Below are positions 36,274-44,659 of a stretch of 60,276 nucleotides of DNA, piece by piece. This DNA is from Paludibacter sp. GTDB taxonomy: Bacteria; Bacteroidota; Bacteroidia; Bacteroidales; Paludibacteraceae. Position 1 is the stretch's first letter. The number at the start of each line of letters is the position of its first letter. The stretch lies in the NCBI GenBank assembly GCA_028710895.1, contig JAQTTH010000024.1, forward strand, positions 1 through 60,276, written 5' to 3'. The notes below the pieces were generated by a model that did not search any database, was not told the DNA's origin, and worked only from the letters and a program-made list of their open reading frames with translations. The position numbers were made by a program, and so were the translations under genes.

Positions 36274-37833
36274 ATGGAAAATCAACAAAAGGTAAAAAAC
36301 CTCATCGATTTACGCGCACAAGCGAAATTGGGAGGTGGTGCAAAAAGAATTGCGTCGCAACATGCCAAAGGTAAGTTCACTGCTCGTGAGCGTCTCGAAA
36401 TGTTGTTAGACGAGGGTAGTTTCGAAGAACTGGATATGTTTGTAACGCACCGTTGCAACAATTTTGGTTTGGAAAACGAAAAATACCTGGGCGACGGTGT
36501 AATTACCGGTCATGGTACAATCGATGGTCGTACTGTGTATGTATTTGCGCAGGATTTCACGGTTTTCGGTGGTTCATTGTCAGAAACAATGGCATTGAAA
36601 ATCTGTAAGGTAATGGATATGGCCATGAAAATGGGTTGTCCAATGATTGGTATCAACGATTCGGGTGGTGCCCGTATCCAGGAAGGTGTTACTTCGCTGG
36701 CCGGCTATGCCGAAATTTTCCAACGTAATATCATGGCTTCCGGTGTGATTCCTCAGATCTCGGCTATCTTCGGACCTTGTGCCGGTGGTGCTGTGTACTC
36801 TCCTGCCCTCACCGACTTTGTTGTAATGACAAAAGAAAACAGCTACATGTTCGTAACCGGACCTAAAGTTGTAAAATCGGTAACTGGTGAAGATATTTCT
36901 ACCGAAGACCTTGGTGGTGCTGATGTTCACGCTCGTAAATCGGGTGTATCGCACTTTAAAGCGGAGGACGAAGAAGAAGGTATGTTGCTTATCCGCAAAT
37001 TGCTTTCGTATTTGCCACAGAACAACCTCGAAGAACCACCATTGTTCGAAAACAATGACCCGATTATTCGTTTGGATGACAAGTTAAACTCTATCGTTCC
37101 TGACAATCCGAACATGCCTTACGATATGAAGGATGTAATTCACGGTATTGTTGATAACGATGAGTTCCTTGAAGTTCACCGTCACTATGCACGTAATATC
37201 ATTGTTGGTTTTGCACGTTTCAACGGTGCTCCTACCGGAATTGTGGCCAATCAGCCTAACTTCCTTGCCGGAGTACTCGATTGCGATGCTTCACGTAAAG
37301 CAGCCCGTTTCGTTCGTTTCTGCGATGCATTCAACATTCCTGTATTGACGTTGGTTGATGTTCCCGGTTTCTTACCAGGTTCGGGACAAGAATATGCCGG
37401 TATCATTACACATGGTGCTAAATTGATGTTTGCTTACGGTGAAGCGACTGTACCTAAAGTAACTGTAACTATCCGTAAATCGTACGGTGGTGCTCACGAC
37501 GTAATGAGCTGTAAACAACTTCGTGGTGACTTCAACTACGCATGGCCAACAGCCGAAATTGCTGTAATGGGTGCTGCAGGTGCTATCGAAGTATTGGAAG
37601 GACGTGCTATCTCAGCTATCAAAGATCCTGAAGAAAAAGCTGCATTTGTAAGCGAAAAGGTAAACGAATACAAAGAGAAATTTGCCAATCCTTATCAGGC
37701 TGCTGCATATGGCTATATCGACGATATTATTGAGCCACGTAACACACGTTTCCGCGTTATCCGTGCCTTCCAGGCATTGGAAACAAAGAAGGTTGTAAAT
37801 CCGCCTCGTAAACATTGTAACATTCCTTTATAA
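36274..37833 (+). CDS. mmdA: Methylmalonyl-CoA decarboxylase alpha / acyl-CoA carboxyltransferase subunit
   Basis: The carboxyltransferase subunit (519 residues) moves the carboxyl group between methylmalonyl-CoA and biotin. The ATG at 36274 is chosen because [22 protein letters not shown] is the normal family start. The longer form from 36214 adds 20 unrelated residues. Oxyanion-hole and CoA motifs include [28 protein letters not shown] and [20 protein letters not shown]. The same fold serves propionyl-CoA carboxylase. In this operon and lineage the decarboxylase reading is preferred. It lies 83 nt after mce and 8 nt before the next gene. Confidence 0.92.
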   Translation: MENQQKVKNLIDLRAQAKLGGGAKRIASQHAKGKFTARERLEMLLDEGSFEELDMFVTHRCNNFGLENEKYLGDGVITGHGTIDGRTVYVFAQDFTVFGGSLSETMALKICKVMDMAMKMGCPMIGINDSGGARIQEGVTSLAGYAEIFQRNIMASGVIPQISAIFGPCAGGAVYSPALTDFVVMTKENSYMFVTGPKVVKSVTGEDISTEDLGGADVHARKSGVSHFKAEDEEEGMLLIRKLLSYLPQNNLEEPPLFENNDPIIRLDDKLNSIVPDNPNMPYDMKDVIHGIVDNDEFLEVHRHYARNIIVGFARFNGAPTGIVANQPNFLAGVLDCDASRKAARFVRFCDAFNIPVLTLVDVPGFLPGSGQEYAGIITHGAKLMFAYGEATVPKVTVTIRKSYGGAHDVMSCKQLRGDFNYAWPTAEIAVMGAAGAIEVLEGRAISAIKDPEEKAAFVSEKVNEYKEKFANPYQAAAYGYIDDIIEPRNTRFRVIRAFQALETKKVVNPPRKHCNIPL

Positions 37834-37841
37834 GTAAGAAT

Positions 37842-38099
37842 ATGGAACTGAAAAAAATCTTTAGACTCATTTCTTATAAAAAGCTAAGGGCACAAAGTGC
37901 TAAAGCCGGAAAAGTTTCCGAACTATTGGGAATGAAAGGCGAAGTTCCTTCGGGTGACATAGTTGCAATTGCAATGGCTCTACACTTGTTTTACGACGAG
38001 GTACACGACGACGAAAGTAATGTGATTACAATCAAACGTATCGAAAGACGCTATTCACCCTGGAGTTCAAAAATTTACGGTGTAATTAATAATAGATAA
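37842..38099 (+). CDS. OadG-like small decarboxylase subunit lacking the membrane helix
   Basis: The 85-residue protein carries a conserved stretch, ALHLFYDEVHDDES then TIKRIERRYSPWSSKIYG, that I associate with the C-terminal part of Bacteroidetes OadG/MmdD-type gamma subunits. The usual N-terminal transmembrane helix is absent; the first 25 residues are basic and polar. It lies 8 nt after mmdA and 6 nt before the biotin carrier gene, so it is almost certainly part of the complex. Its job may be assembly. The family call rests on context and the SPWSSKIYG motif. Confidence 0.65.
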   Translation: MELKKIFRLISYKKLRAQSAKAGKVSELLGMKGEVPSGDIVAIAMALHLFYDEVHDDESNVITIKRIERRYSPWSSKIYGVINNR

Positions 38100-38105
38100 G
38101 ATTAT

Positions 38106-38552
38106 ATGAAGAAATTCAAATTTACAATAGAGGGGACTTCATACAGTGTGAACGTCAAATCGGTAGAAGGCAATCAGGCAGAGATTGAAGTAAATGGTAA
38201 ATCGTATGCTGTAGGATTGGAACAAGAAGTAAATACCTTGAAAACACCAATTTTGGTGCGTAAAGAGGTAGTTACCAAACCGGGAGAAAATAAAATCACG
38301 GCAAAAGCTGCTCCAATGCCACCTTCGAACAAACCAAGCGCTAACGGCATTAAAGCACCACTTCCGGGAAGTATTATCCGTGTGGCTGCAAAAGTTGGTG
38401 ACACAGTGAAAGAAGGTGATTTATTGCTCGTTATGGAATCTATGAAAATGGAAAACAATATTCTTTCTGAAAAGAATGGCGTGATTAAAACCATTGACGT
38501 GGAAGCCGGACAAGCTGTTTTGCAAGATGACATCTTAATGACTTTGGAATAG
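38106..38552 (+). CDS. Biotin carboxyl carrier protein of the methylmalonyl-CoA complex
   Basis: The 148-residue carrier ends in a biotinyl domain (about residues 80-148) with the biotinylation motif ESMKMEN, the acceptor lysine being in MKM. A Pro/Ala/Ser-rich hinge (KAAPMPPSNKPSANG) precedes it, as in MmdC/GcdC/OadA carriers. The N-terminal about 65 residues form a small beta domain (FTIEGTSYSVNVKSVEG). It is the last gene of the operon before a strong terminator. No beta subunit (MmdB/OadB type) follows. Confidence 0.93.
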   Translation: MKKFKFTIEGTSYSVNVKSVEGNQAEIEVNGKSYAVGLEQEVNTLKTPILVRKEVVTKPGENKITAKAAPMPPSNKPSANGIKAPLPGSIIRVAAKVGDTVKEGDLLLVMESMKMENNILSEKNGVIKTIDVEAGQAVLQDDILMTLE

Positions 38553-38573
38553 ACTATTCCGAAAAACACCTTA

Positions 38574-38610
38574 CAAAAAAGCCCGACGAAATTAATCGTC
38601 GGGCTTTTTT
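38574..38610. terminator. Bidirectional terminator after the methylmalonyl-CoA operon
   Basis: GCCCGACGA (38581-38589) pairs with TCGTCGGGC (38596-38604) across a 6-nt loop, flanked by A and T runs. It also lies 17 nt beyond the end of the convergent efflux gene. Confidence 0.9.
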
Positions 38611-38626
38611 ATTACACATTGATGCT

Positions 38627-41600
38627 TTATAATTCCGAAACCATTTGTTTTAATTTAGTTTCAGCAATTTTCAGGTTGTAACGGAAGTTGATGAGTCGTG
38701 TCGAAGATTGTACGTATGACTCCTGAGCCTGATGCACTTCAAGCGAATTAGTCTGGCCATGTTTCAACCGATCCATACTTATTTGAATATTTTCTTTGGC
38801 CAATTCATTATTTTCCATTTCAATTTTCAGTAATTTTTGTTGATTCTCAAAGTCCGTTAATGTGTTTTGGAGTTCAGTATTTAGCTGCAATTTGATACTT
38901 TCTAAATCCAGTTGAGCAGACTCAGCCTGAATTTTAGCCGTAGCAATTTTTCGTTTTGTTTCACCGGCACTGTAAACCGGTACAACCAGCGTTCCACCAA
39001 TTTGTGGCCCCAGCGAGGTATTTTGCAAAATATTTCCGTTAGAATTGATAGTTTGTGAAGCATAGTAACCGGCCTTCATGCTTAACGTAGGCAACATCAG
39101 GCTCTTATTTTCTTTCAAAGCCAACTGAGCAATCTCTATTTGTTTCCGAAGGTTCAAAATACTTGTATTCGACTTCTCAATTTTTTCCAACAAACTTGCC
39201 TTATCGGGCCAATAATTCAACGGAATGGAGTCAGAAATTTCAAAAGAATCATTTGCTTTTCCTCCCAACAAAACATGTAGCGTTTTCAAGGTAGCATCAA
39301 TGGCAAATTCTTGATTGATGGCATTTTCAGTGGTCACATTCAAATCAATTTTAGCCTGCAAAAGGTCCGTTTTCACTAAAGAACCTGCGTTTAGTCCTGC
39401 CTGAGCTAGGGTTACACGTTCTTTATTAAAGTTCAATACTTCGTTTATGGAATTCAATTGCTGTTTTTGACGAACCACATCGTAATAAGCCGCAATCACA
39501 TTATACAAAGTCTGCAATACTTTTTCTTTGTATTGAATCTCGCCCAGCTCCTGAATTTCGTTCAACTTACTTTTTGTGACAAACATTTTTCCACCATCAA
39601 ATAGGTTCCAGTTGAGCTGCGCTCCGGCACTAAGCGTAGTGGCCGACAAATCAGGATAATTATTGGTAACGCCCGACGAAAGTTTTTGAGTTGTATTGCT
39701 TAAACCATAATTACCTGAGCCGGTAATAGCAATGGTTGGTAACATTCCTGCATTGCCGGGCGTATTATTCACCTTAGCTATATTCACATCATTTCCTGCA
39801 ATAAGAATATCAAAATTATTCTTCAGAGCAGTACTTATGGCATCATCAATTGTCAGTATTTTCTGAGCATTAATATTGAATGAAAAAAATACTAGAAACA
39901 GTACAAAAATAAACCTTAAACTAAGGATATTCTTTGAGATTTTCAACAACCACATTATTATTTTTTTCCAACCTATAACATAAAAAACTGGAATAACAAA
40001 GAGTGTAAGTATTAGCGAGAATAATAACCCAAAAACAACTACAATTCCTAGTGATACACGGCTGCTAGCTCCGGCTCCCAATGCAAATGCAATAGGTAAA
40101 GCTCCAAAAATAGTGGCTAATGAAGTCATCAGAATAGGTCGGAAACGAGCTGCAGCTGCTTCGAAGGCTGCCACGCGTTTATTCATTCCCAATTTACGTT
40201 TCTGATTGGCAAATTCAACAATTAAAATACCATTTTTGGTTACAATTCCTATCAACATAATCATGCCAATTTCCGAGAAAATATTCAATGTCTGGTTGAA
40301 AATCCAGAGTGAAAGCATTGCCCCGGCTATTGCCATTGGTACGGTAATCATAATAATAAACGGATCTCCAAAGCTTTCAAACTGAGCTGCCAAAATCAGA
40401 TAAATGAGCAACAAAGCCAGAATCAAAGCAAACGATATATTGGAGTTACTTTCTGCAAAATCACGCGAAGGACCATTCAGAGCCGTTGTAAACGAAGAGT
40501 CAAGCAATTTATCGGAAATGCGCTGCATTTCGGCAATTCCTTGTCCAAGCGTTTTTCCATCGGCAAGGTTAGCCGATATAGTTGCCGATTTATAACGATT
40601 ATAATGGTACAAAACAGGTGGATTACTGTTTTCCTTGATAGAAACGATATTATCCAATTGAATCATATTACCACTGGACGAACGAACATAAAGCGAAGAA
40701 ATATCTGCCGGAACATTTCTATCCTCTCGGGCAACTTGACCAATAATATAATACTGGCGGTTGTTTTGCAGAAAATAGCCATAACGCCCACCACTATAAG
40801 CCAGATTCATTGCATTGGCTATATCTTTCTCACTTACTCCCAGACTATTCGCTTTCAAACGATCAACATTTATATTTAGCTCCGGTTTGTTGAATTTCAA
40901 ATTGACATCCACGTTACTGAAAATTGGACTATTTTGAGCTTCATCCAAAAACTTGGGCAACATTTCATGCAACTTTTCAAAATCAATGTTTTGAATTACA
41001 AACTGAACCGGAAGACCATTGGAACTATTCGTCGTAATGGTTGGTTCCTGACTGGCAATAACCCGTAATTCAGCATTTTTAGAGTATATTTTTTGCAGCT
41101 TATCGTATATTTTTTGTTGTGAAACTTTTCGGGTAGAAGCATCCGTGAGGAAGTTCATTACAAAACCGGTATTCACGCCAGTGCTGCTGTTTCCTCCGCC
41201 GTATCTTGCTAATACAAAATTGGATTGTGGTACAGAATCCATATTGATACGGGCAATTTTATTCAACATCAGGGAAGTGGTGTTGAATTCTGTTCCCTCG
41301 GGTGCTGTAACGCTTGTTCGTATAAAGCTATGATCTTCAAGTGGAGCTAATTCAGAGTTTAATGTTTTGCCTAAAGAAACAATTATCAAAAAACATAATG
41401 CTACAATGGCCAATGAAATCCATTTGTTTTGGATAAAGAAAGCCAGAAAACGTCTGTATTTCTTTTCTACTCCCACAAAAAATGGTTCGCTGGCAACATA
41501 GAACTTAGAATGATGTGTTCCTGAACCACCCAAAATTACGTTCAAAACCGGTGTTAGCGTAAGTGATACTAATGCCGAAATCAATACTGCACAAGCTACC

Positions 41601-42997
41601 ACGATACCAAATTCACGGAATAAACGCCCTGTAAACCCTTGTAAAAAGATAACGGGAACAAATACGATGGCCAGCGTCAATGAAGTAGACACAACCGCAA
41701 AGAATATTTCACGTGTGCCTTCAAATGCTGCCTTCCATTTATCCATGCCGGCTTCAATCCGTTTAAAGATGTTTTCGGTCACTACAATACCATCATCGAC
41801 CACAAGACCGGTGGCTAGTACAATGCCAAGTAATGTCAGCACATTAACCGAAAAACCAAAAATGTACATCACGAAAAACGTTCCGATAAGTGATACCGGA
41901 ATATCTAACAATGGACGTAATGCAATAATCCAATTTCGGAAAAACAGAAAGATAATCATTACAACCAGAAAAATGGCAATTAGCAGTGTTTCAACTACAT
42001 CTTCTACCGATTGACGAACGAAAATGGATTTATCACGGGCAATATTAATTTCCAGACCTTTCGGTAGATTTTTTTTGATTTTATCCAATCGTTTGTAAAA
42101 TTCATTAGCTATCAGAATGTCATTGGCACCCGGAAGTGGTGTCAATGCAAGCATAACTCCTGTTTTACCATTGATTAATGCGCTCGATTCTTCATTTTGA
42201 GGCCCAAGACTCGCTTCACCAATATCTCTCAAACGTACCACCTGATTTTCCGTTTGTTTGATAATCATATCGTTGAAGTCATTTTCAGTCACTAACCTGC
42301 CATGTGTTTTGATAGTTAACTCGGTTAGTCCACCTCTGATTTTTCCACCCGGCATTTCGACGTTTTCCTTGGTCAACGCAGCATCAATATCCGAAGCTGT
42401 GAGGTTATATGCTGCCATTTTAGCCGGATTCAACCACAAACGCATGGCCGGCTTCTGTTGCCCATATATAGCAATAGAACTAATTCCGGGAATGGTTTGC
42501 AGTTTTTCCTCCAATACATTTTCTGCATAGTCGCTCATTTGCAATGGACTCAGTGTTGTACTTTGAACGGCCAACATGATAATAGGATCACTATTGGCAT
42601 CGGCTTTTGTAACTGTTGGAGGTGAATCTAAATCCTGAGGTAAGCTTCTCATGGCCTGAGAAGCCTTATCACGAACATCATTGGCTGCTTTCTCCAAATC
42701 AGATCCCAATTCAAATTCAACGGTGATATTGCTCGTTCCAAGTGACGACTGAGAAGTAATGGATTTTACACCTTCTATACCGTTTATTGTGGTCTCAAGA
42801 GGTTCCGTAATTTGTGATTCAATAATTTCCGGATTGGCACCTGTGTATGTTGTCTGAACAGTAATAACAGGTGGGTCAATAGCCGGATAAAGTCGCACGC
42901 CTAAAAAGTTATACCCAACAATACCCAGCAATATAATCAATAAGCTGAGTACAATGGAACCTACAGGGCGCTTTAATGCTATATCTGAAATGGTCAT
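38627..42997 (-). CDS. RND efflux pump fused to a TolC-like outer-membrane factor
   Basis: One 1456-residue frame. Residues 1 to about 1025 are an HAE1/AcrB-type RND transporter (RLYPAIDPPVITVQT, TGLVVDDGIVVTENIFKRIE with the TM4 Asp pair, GIVTKNGILIVEFANQ). Residues about 1046-1456 are a TolC/OEP domain (TIDDAISTALKNNFDILIA, then long helical repeats). Between them, near 1015-1045, is a perfect signal-peptide-like stretch with an internal Met (MWLLKISKNILSLRFIFVLF) and an AQ cleavage site. Thus the two parts may be cut apart or also made separately from an ATG at 39955. It lies 6 nt after the adaptor gene and is under MarR control. Confidence 0.92.
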   Translation of the reverse strand: MTISDIALKRPVGSIVLSLLIILLGIVGYNFLGVRLYPAIDPPVITVQTTYTGANPEIIESQITEPLETTINGIEGVKSITSQSSLGTSNITVEFELGSDLEKAANDVRDKASQAMRSLPQDLDSPPTVTKADANSDPIIMLAVQSTTLSPLQMSDYAENVLEEKLQTIPGISSIAIYGQQKPAMRLWLNPAKMAAYNLTASDIDAALTKENVEMPGGKIRGGLTELTIKTHGRLVTENDFNDMIIKQTENQVVRLRDIGEASLGPQNEESSALINGKTGVMLALTPLPGANDILIANEFYKRLDKIKKNLPKGLEINIARDKSIFVRQSVEDVVETLLIAIFLVVMIIFLFFRNWIIALRPLLDIPVSLIGTFFVMYIFGFSVNVLTLLGIVLATGLVVDDGIVVTENIFKRIEAGMDKWKAAFEGTREIFFAVVSTSLTLAIVFVPVIFLQGFTGRLFREFGIVVACAVLISALVSLTLTPVLNVILGGSGTHHSKFYVASEPFFVGVEKKYRRFLAFFIQNKWISLAIVALCFLIIVSLGKTLNSELAPLEDHSFIRTSVTAPEGTEFNTTSLMLNKIARINMDSVPQSNFVLARYGGGNSSTGVNTGFVMNFLTDASTRKVSQQKIYDKLQKIYSKNAELRVIASQEPTITTNSSNGLPVQFVIQNIDFEKLHEMLPKFLDEAQNSPIFSNVDVNLKFNKPELNINVDRLKANSLGVSEKDIANAMNLAYSGGRYGYFLQNNRQYYIIGQVAREDRNVPADISSLYVRSSSGNMIQLDNIVSIKENSNPPVLYHYNRYKSATISANLADGKTLGQGIAEMQRISDKLLDSSFTTALNGPSRDFAESNSNISFALILALLLIYLILAAQFESFGDPFIIMITVPMAIAGAMLSLWIFNQTLNIFSEIGMIMLIGIVTKNGILIVEFANQKRKLGMNKRVAAFEAAAARFRPILMTSLATIFGALPIAFALGAGASSRVSLGIVVVFGLLFSLILTLFVIPVFYVIGWKKIIMWLLKISKNILSLRFIFVLFLVFFSFNINAQKILTIDDAISTALKNNFDILIAGNDVNIAKVNNTPGNAGMLPTIAITGSGNYGLSNTTQKLSSGVTNNYPDLSATTLSAGAQLNWNLFDGGKMFVTKSKLNEIQELGEIQYKEKVLQTLYNVIAAYYDVVRQKQQLNSINEVLNFNKERVTLAQAGLNAGSLVKTDLLQAKIDLNVTTENAINQEFAIDATLKTLHVLLGGKANDSFEISDSIPLNYWPDKASLLEKIEKSNTSILNLRKQIEIAQLALKENKSLMLPTLSMKAGYYASQTINSNGNILQNTSLGPQIGGTLVVPVYSAGETKRKIATAKIQAESAQLDLESIKLQLNTELQNTLTDFENQQKLLKIEMENNELAKENIQISMDRLKHGQTNSLEVHQAQESYVQSSTRLINFRYNLKIAETKLKQMVSEL

Positions 42998-43003
42998 AAT
43001 GAG

Positions 43004-44056
43004 TTATTTTACAGAAGAATAAGATAAATTTGCACCTTCTTTGAGGAATAACAAACCGGAAGTAACAATAGTATCGCCAACCTGAATGCCATCGGTTATT
43101 TCAACTGTTGAAGATTTGCGAATACCGGTCTTTACCTTTATAAACGTTGCCTTTCCTTCGCGTGCAACGATTAGAATTTTATTATCTTCCTGTGGTATAA
43201 TGGCTTGTGTAGGAATCATTAATGCGTTTTTGTTTTCATTCAGCCGGAGTTGAACATTGGTAAAACCACCTGAAATCAATTCTTTTGAATTACTGTTTAC
43301 CACAGCTCTGATTTTCAGGTTACGGGTTGCATCGTCAATTCCATGCTCGGTTGCCATAACGGTAGCATCAAAAAGTTTAGCTGAATTAGACATAGTGAAT
43401 TTTACTTTCATGCCGGGTTGTAATTCCGAACTGTATTTTTCGGGAACAAAGAAGTCCAGTTTCAGTTTGTTGGCGGTACGAATGGTTGCCAGCAAAGTTG
43501 AAGGAGTAACTATGGCTCCAACGCTTATATTGCGTAAACCAATGACACCATCAAAAGGTGCACGAACTTCGGTTTTGCGAATCAGTGTTTTTTCAACTTC
43601 AATATCTGCTTTCAGTGAGTTTATTTGCAATCCGGTAAGTTCATAATCGTTCTGACTGATTCCGTTTACTTTCAGTAATTCCGACTGACGTTTATAAATC
43701 TGCTGTTGCACAGCCAGTTGTGATTGTAGCTTCTTCAATGTGGATTGCAAATCCTCATCAAAAAGCTTTACCAACAAAGTTCCGTTCTTTACAAACTTTC
43801 CTTCGGGTAGATTGATTAAAACGACTCTTCCGGCAACTTCATTTTTCAAATCTACTGACTCATAGGCTTGTAATGAACCCGAAACAGATATTTCGTCAAT
43901 TAATGTTGACGGTTTCACAACAATAGCAGCTACCTTTCGCTGTGGTTTGTCTTTTTTAGATTTCTCTCTATCTTCTTTTTTGAAGAAACCGATATAAATA
44001 AATAATGCGGCCAGCAATATAAAAACAACGCCAATCCAAATCGTTCTCTTTTTCAT
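43004..44056 (-). CDS. RND periplasmic adaptor (membrane fusion protein)
   Basis: A 350-residue AcrA/MdtA-type adaptor that links the inner pump to the outer-membrane channel. It has an N-terminal membrane anchor (TIWIGVVFILLAALFIYIGFF) and a basic linker. A lipoyl domain is split by a coiled-coil hairpin (VSGSLQAYESVDLKNEVAGRV ... KLFDEDLQSTLKKLQSQLAVQQ ... RAPFDGVIGLRNISVGAIV). The beta-barrel domain and C-terminal IPTQAIIPQ region follow. No lipobox cysteine is seen, so it is anchored by its helix. It overlaps the marR gene by 4 nt upstream and lies 6 nt before the pump gene. Confidence 0.94.
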   Translation of the reverse strand: MKKRTIWIGVVFILLAALFIYIGFFKKEDREKSKKDKPQRKVAAIVVKPSTLIDEISVSGSLQAYESVDLKNEVAGRVVLINLPEGKFVKNGTLLVKLFDEDLQSTLKKLQSQLAVQQQIYKRQSELLKVNGISQNDYELTGLQINSLKADIEVEKTLIRKTEVRAPFDGVIGLRNISVGAIVTPSTLLATIRTANKLKLDFFVPEKYSSELQPGMKVKFTMSNSAKLFDATVMATEHGIDDATRNLKIRAVVNSNSKELISGGFTNVQLRLNENKNALMIPTQAIIPQEDNKILIVAREGKATFIKVKTGIRKSSTVEITDGIQVGDTIVTSGLLFLKEGANLSYSSVK

Positions 44057-44466
44057 TTTAATAAGTTATTTTCAATTGTTACAAGCATAGTGTATAATTC
44101 ATCTGTTTGACTCCCGGATAACCCTTTAAAAGCCATTATAGATGTGCTTTCTATAGCATTTTTTATATGGGGTAAATGAAGTTGGGCTTTTTCGGTTACT
44201 GCCAATTCATATTTCCGCTTATCACTTTGATTTTGAATTCGCTCCACATATCCATTCGATGACAAATAATTAATTATGCGAACAACCTGTACTTTGTCGC
44301 ACAACAGTTTGTCGGCTAACTCCTGCTGAGTAATTCCATTTCCGGCTTCGATAAGTAATAAAGGGTAGAACGAACGATCAATATCAAGATGCGACAGTGC
44401 TTCTTGAAGTTTTCCCTGATACATCTTGCCAATTTTATCCATTTTTCGGCCAATTGGTTCTTTCAT
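44053..44466 (-). CDS. MarR-family transcriptional regulator
   Basis: The 137-residue form starts at the ATG at 44466 (MKEPIGRKMDKIG). A longer in-frame start at 44514 would overlap the promoter. The winged-helix core is GITQQELADKLLCDKVQVVRIINYLSSNG, followed by the wing VERIQNQSDKRKYELAVTEKA, both classic MarR. It is the first gene of a marR-adaptor-pump operon, and the 4-nt overlap (44053-44056) couples it to the adaptor. MarR proteins usually repress such operons and release DNA on binding a drug or phenolic ligand. The palindrome at 44532-44554 is its likely operator. Confidence 0.92.
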   Translation of the reverse strand: MKEPIGRKMDKIGKMYQGKLQEALSHLDIDRSFYPLLLIEAGNGITQQELADKLLCDKVQVVRIINYLSSNGYVERIQNQSDKRKYELAVTEKAQLHLPHIKNAIESTSIMAFKGLSGSQTDELYTMLVTIENNLLK

Positions 44467-44511
44467 GAGGTAATAAGATAGTTTAATGTTGTAAAGGTTT
44501 AATCCGAATTG

Positions 44512-44519
44512 CAAAATTA
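44512..44519 (-). promoter_or_regulatory. Candidate -7 element of the marR-efflux operon
   Basis: Read on the minus strand this is TAATTTTG, matching TAnnTTTG. It lies 46 nt upstream of the marR start, and the palindrome at 44532-44554 covers the -33 region. No perfect TTG is found. Confidence 0.4.
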
Positions 44520-44531
44520 GTTATTAATATG

Positions 44532-44554
44532 AATAGTTATCATTGTTATCTATT
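44532..44554. promoter_or_regulatory. Probable MarR operator palindrome
   Basis: A 23-base imperfect palindrome with arms AATAG and CTATT and a matching interior (about 18 of 23 positions symmetric). It sits between the divergent marR and helicase genes, over the -33 region of the marR promoter. Size and place fit a MarR-dimer site. Confidence 0.4.
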
Positions 44555-44602
44555 TTTTAATGCAGATTTAATAAGAACAAACCAGATTGAGAAAGATTTA
44601 TG

Positions 44603-44632
44603 TTGTTTGTTAATAACTTTTTCTTATTTTTG
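44603..44632 (+). promoter_or_regulatory. Promoter-like element of the Pif1-like helicase gene
   Basis: TTG (44603-44605), a 19-nt spacer and TATTTTTG (44625-44632) match the consensus. It gives a leader of about 20 nt and supports the start at 44660 over the in-frame ATG at 44600, which would lie inside the promoter. Confidence 0.65.
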
Positions 44633-44659
44633 CATTATATAATCTCAACAATCCCGTTA

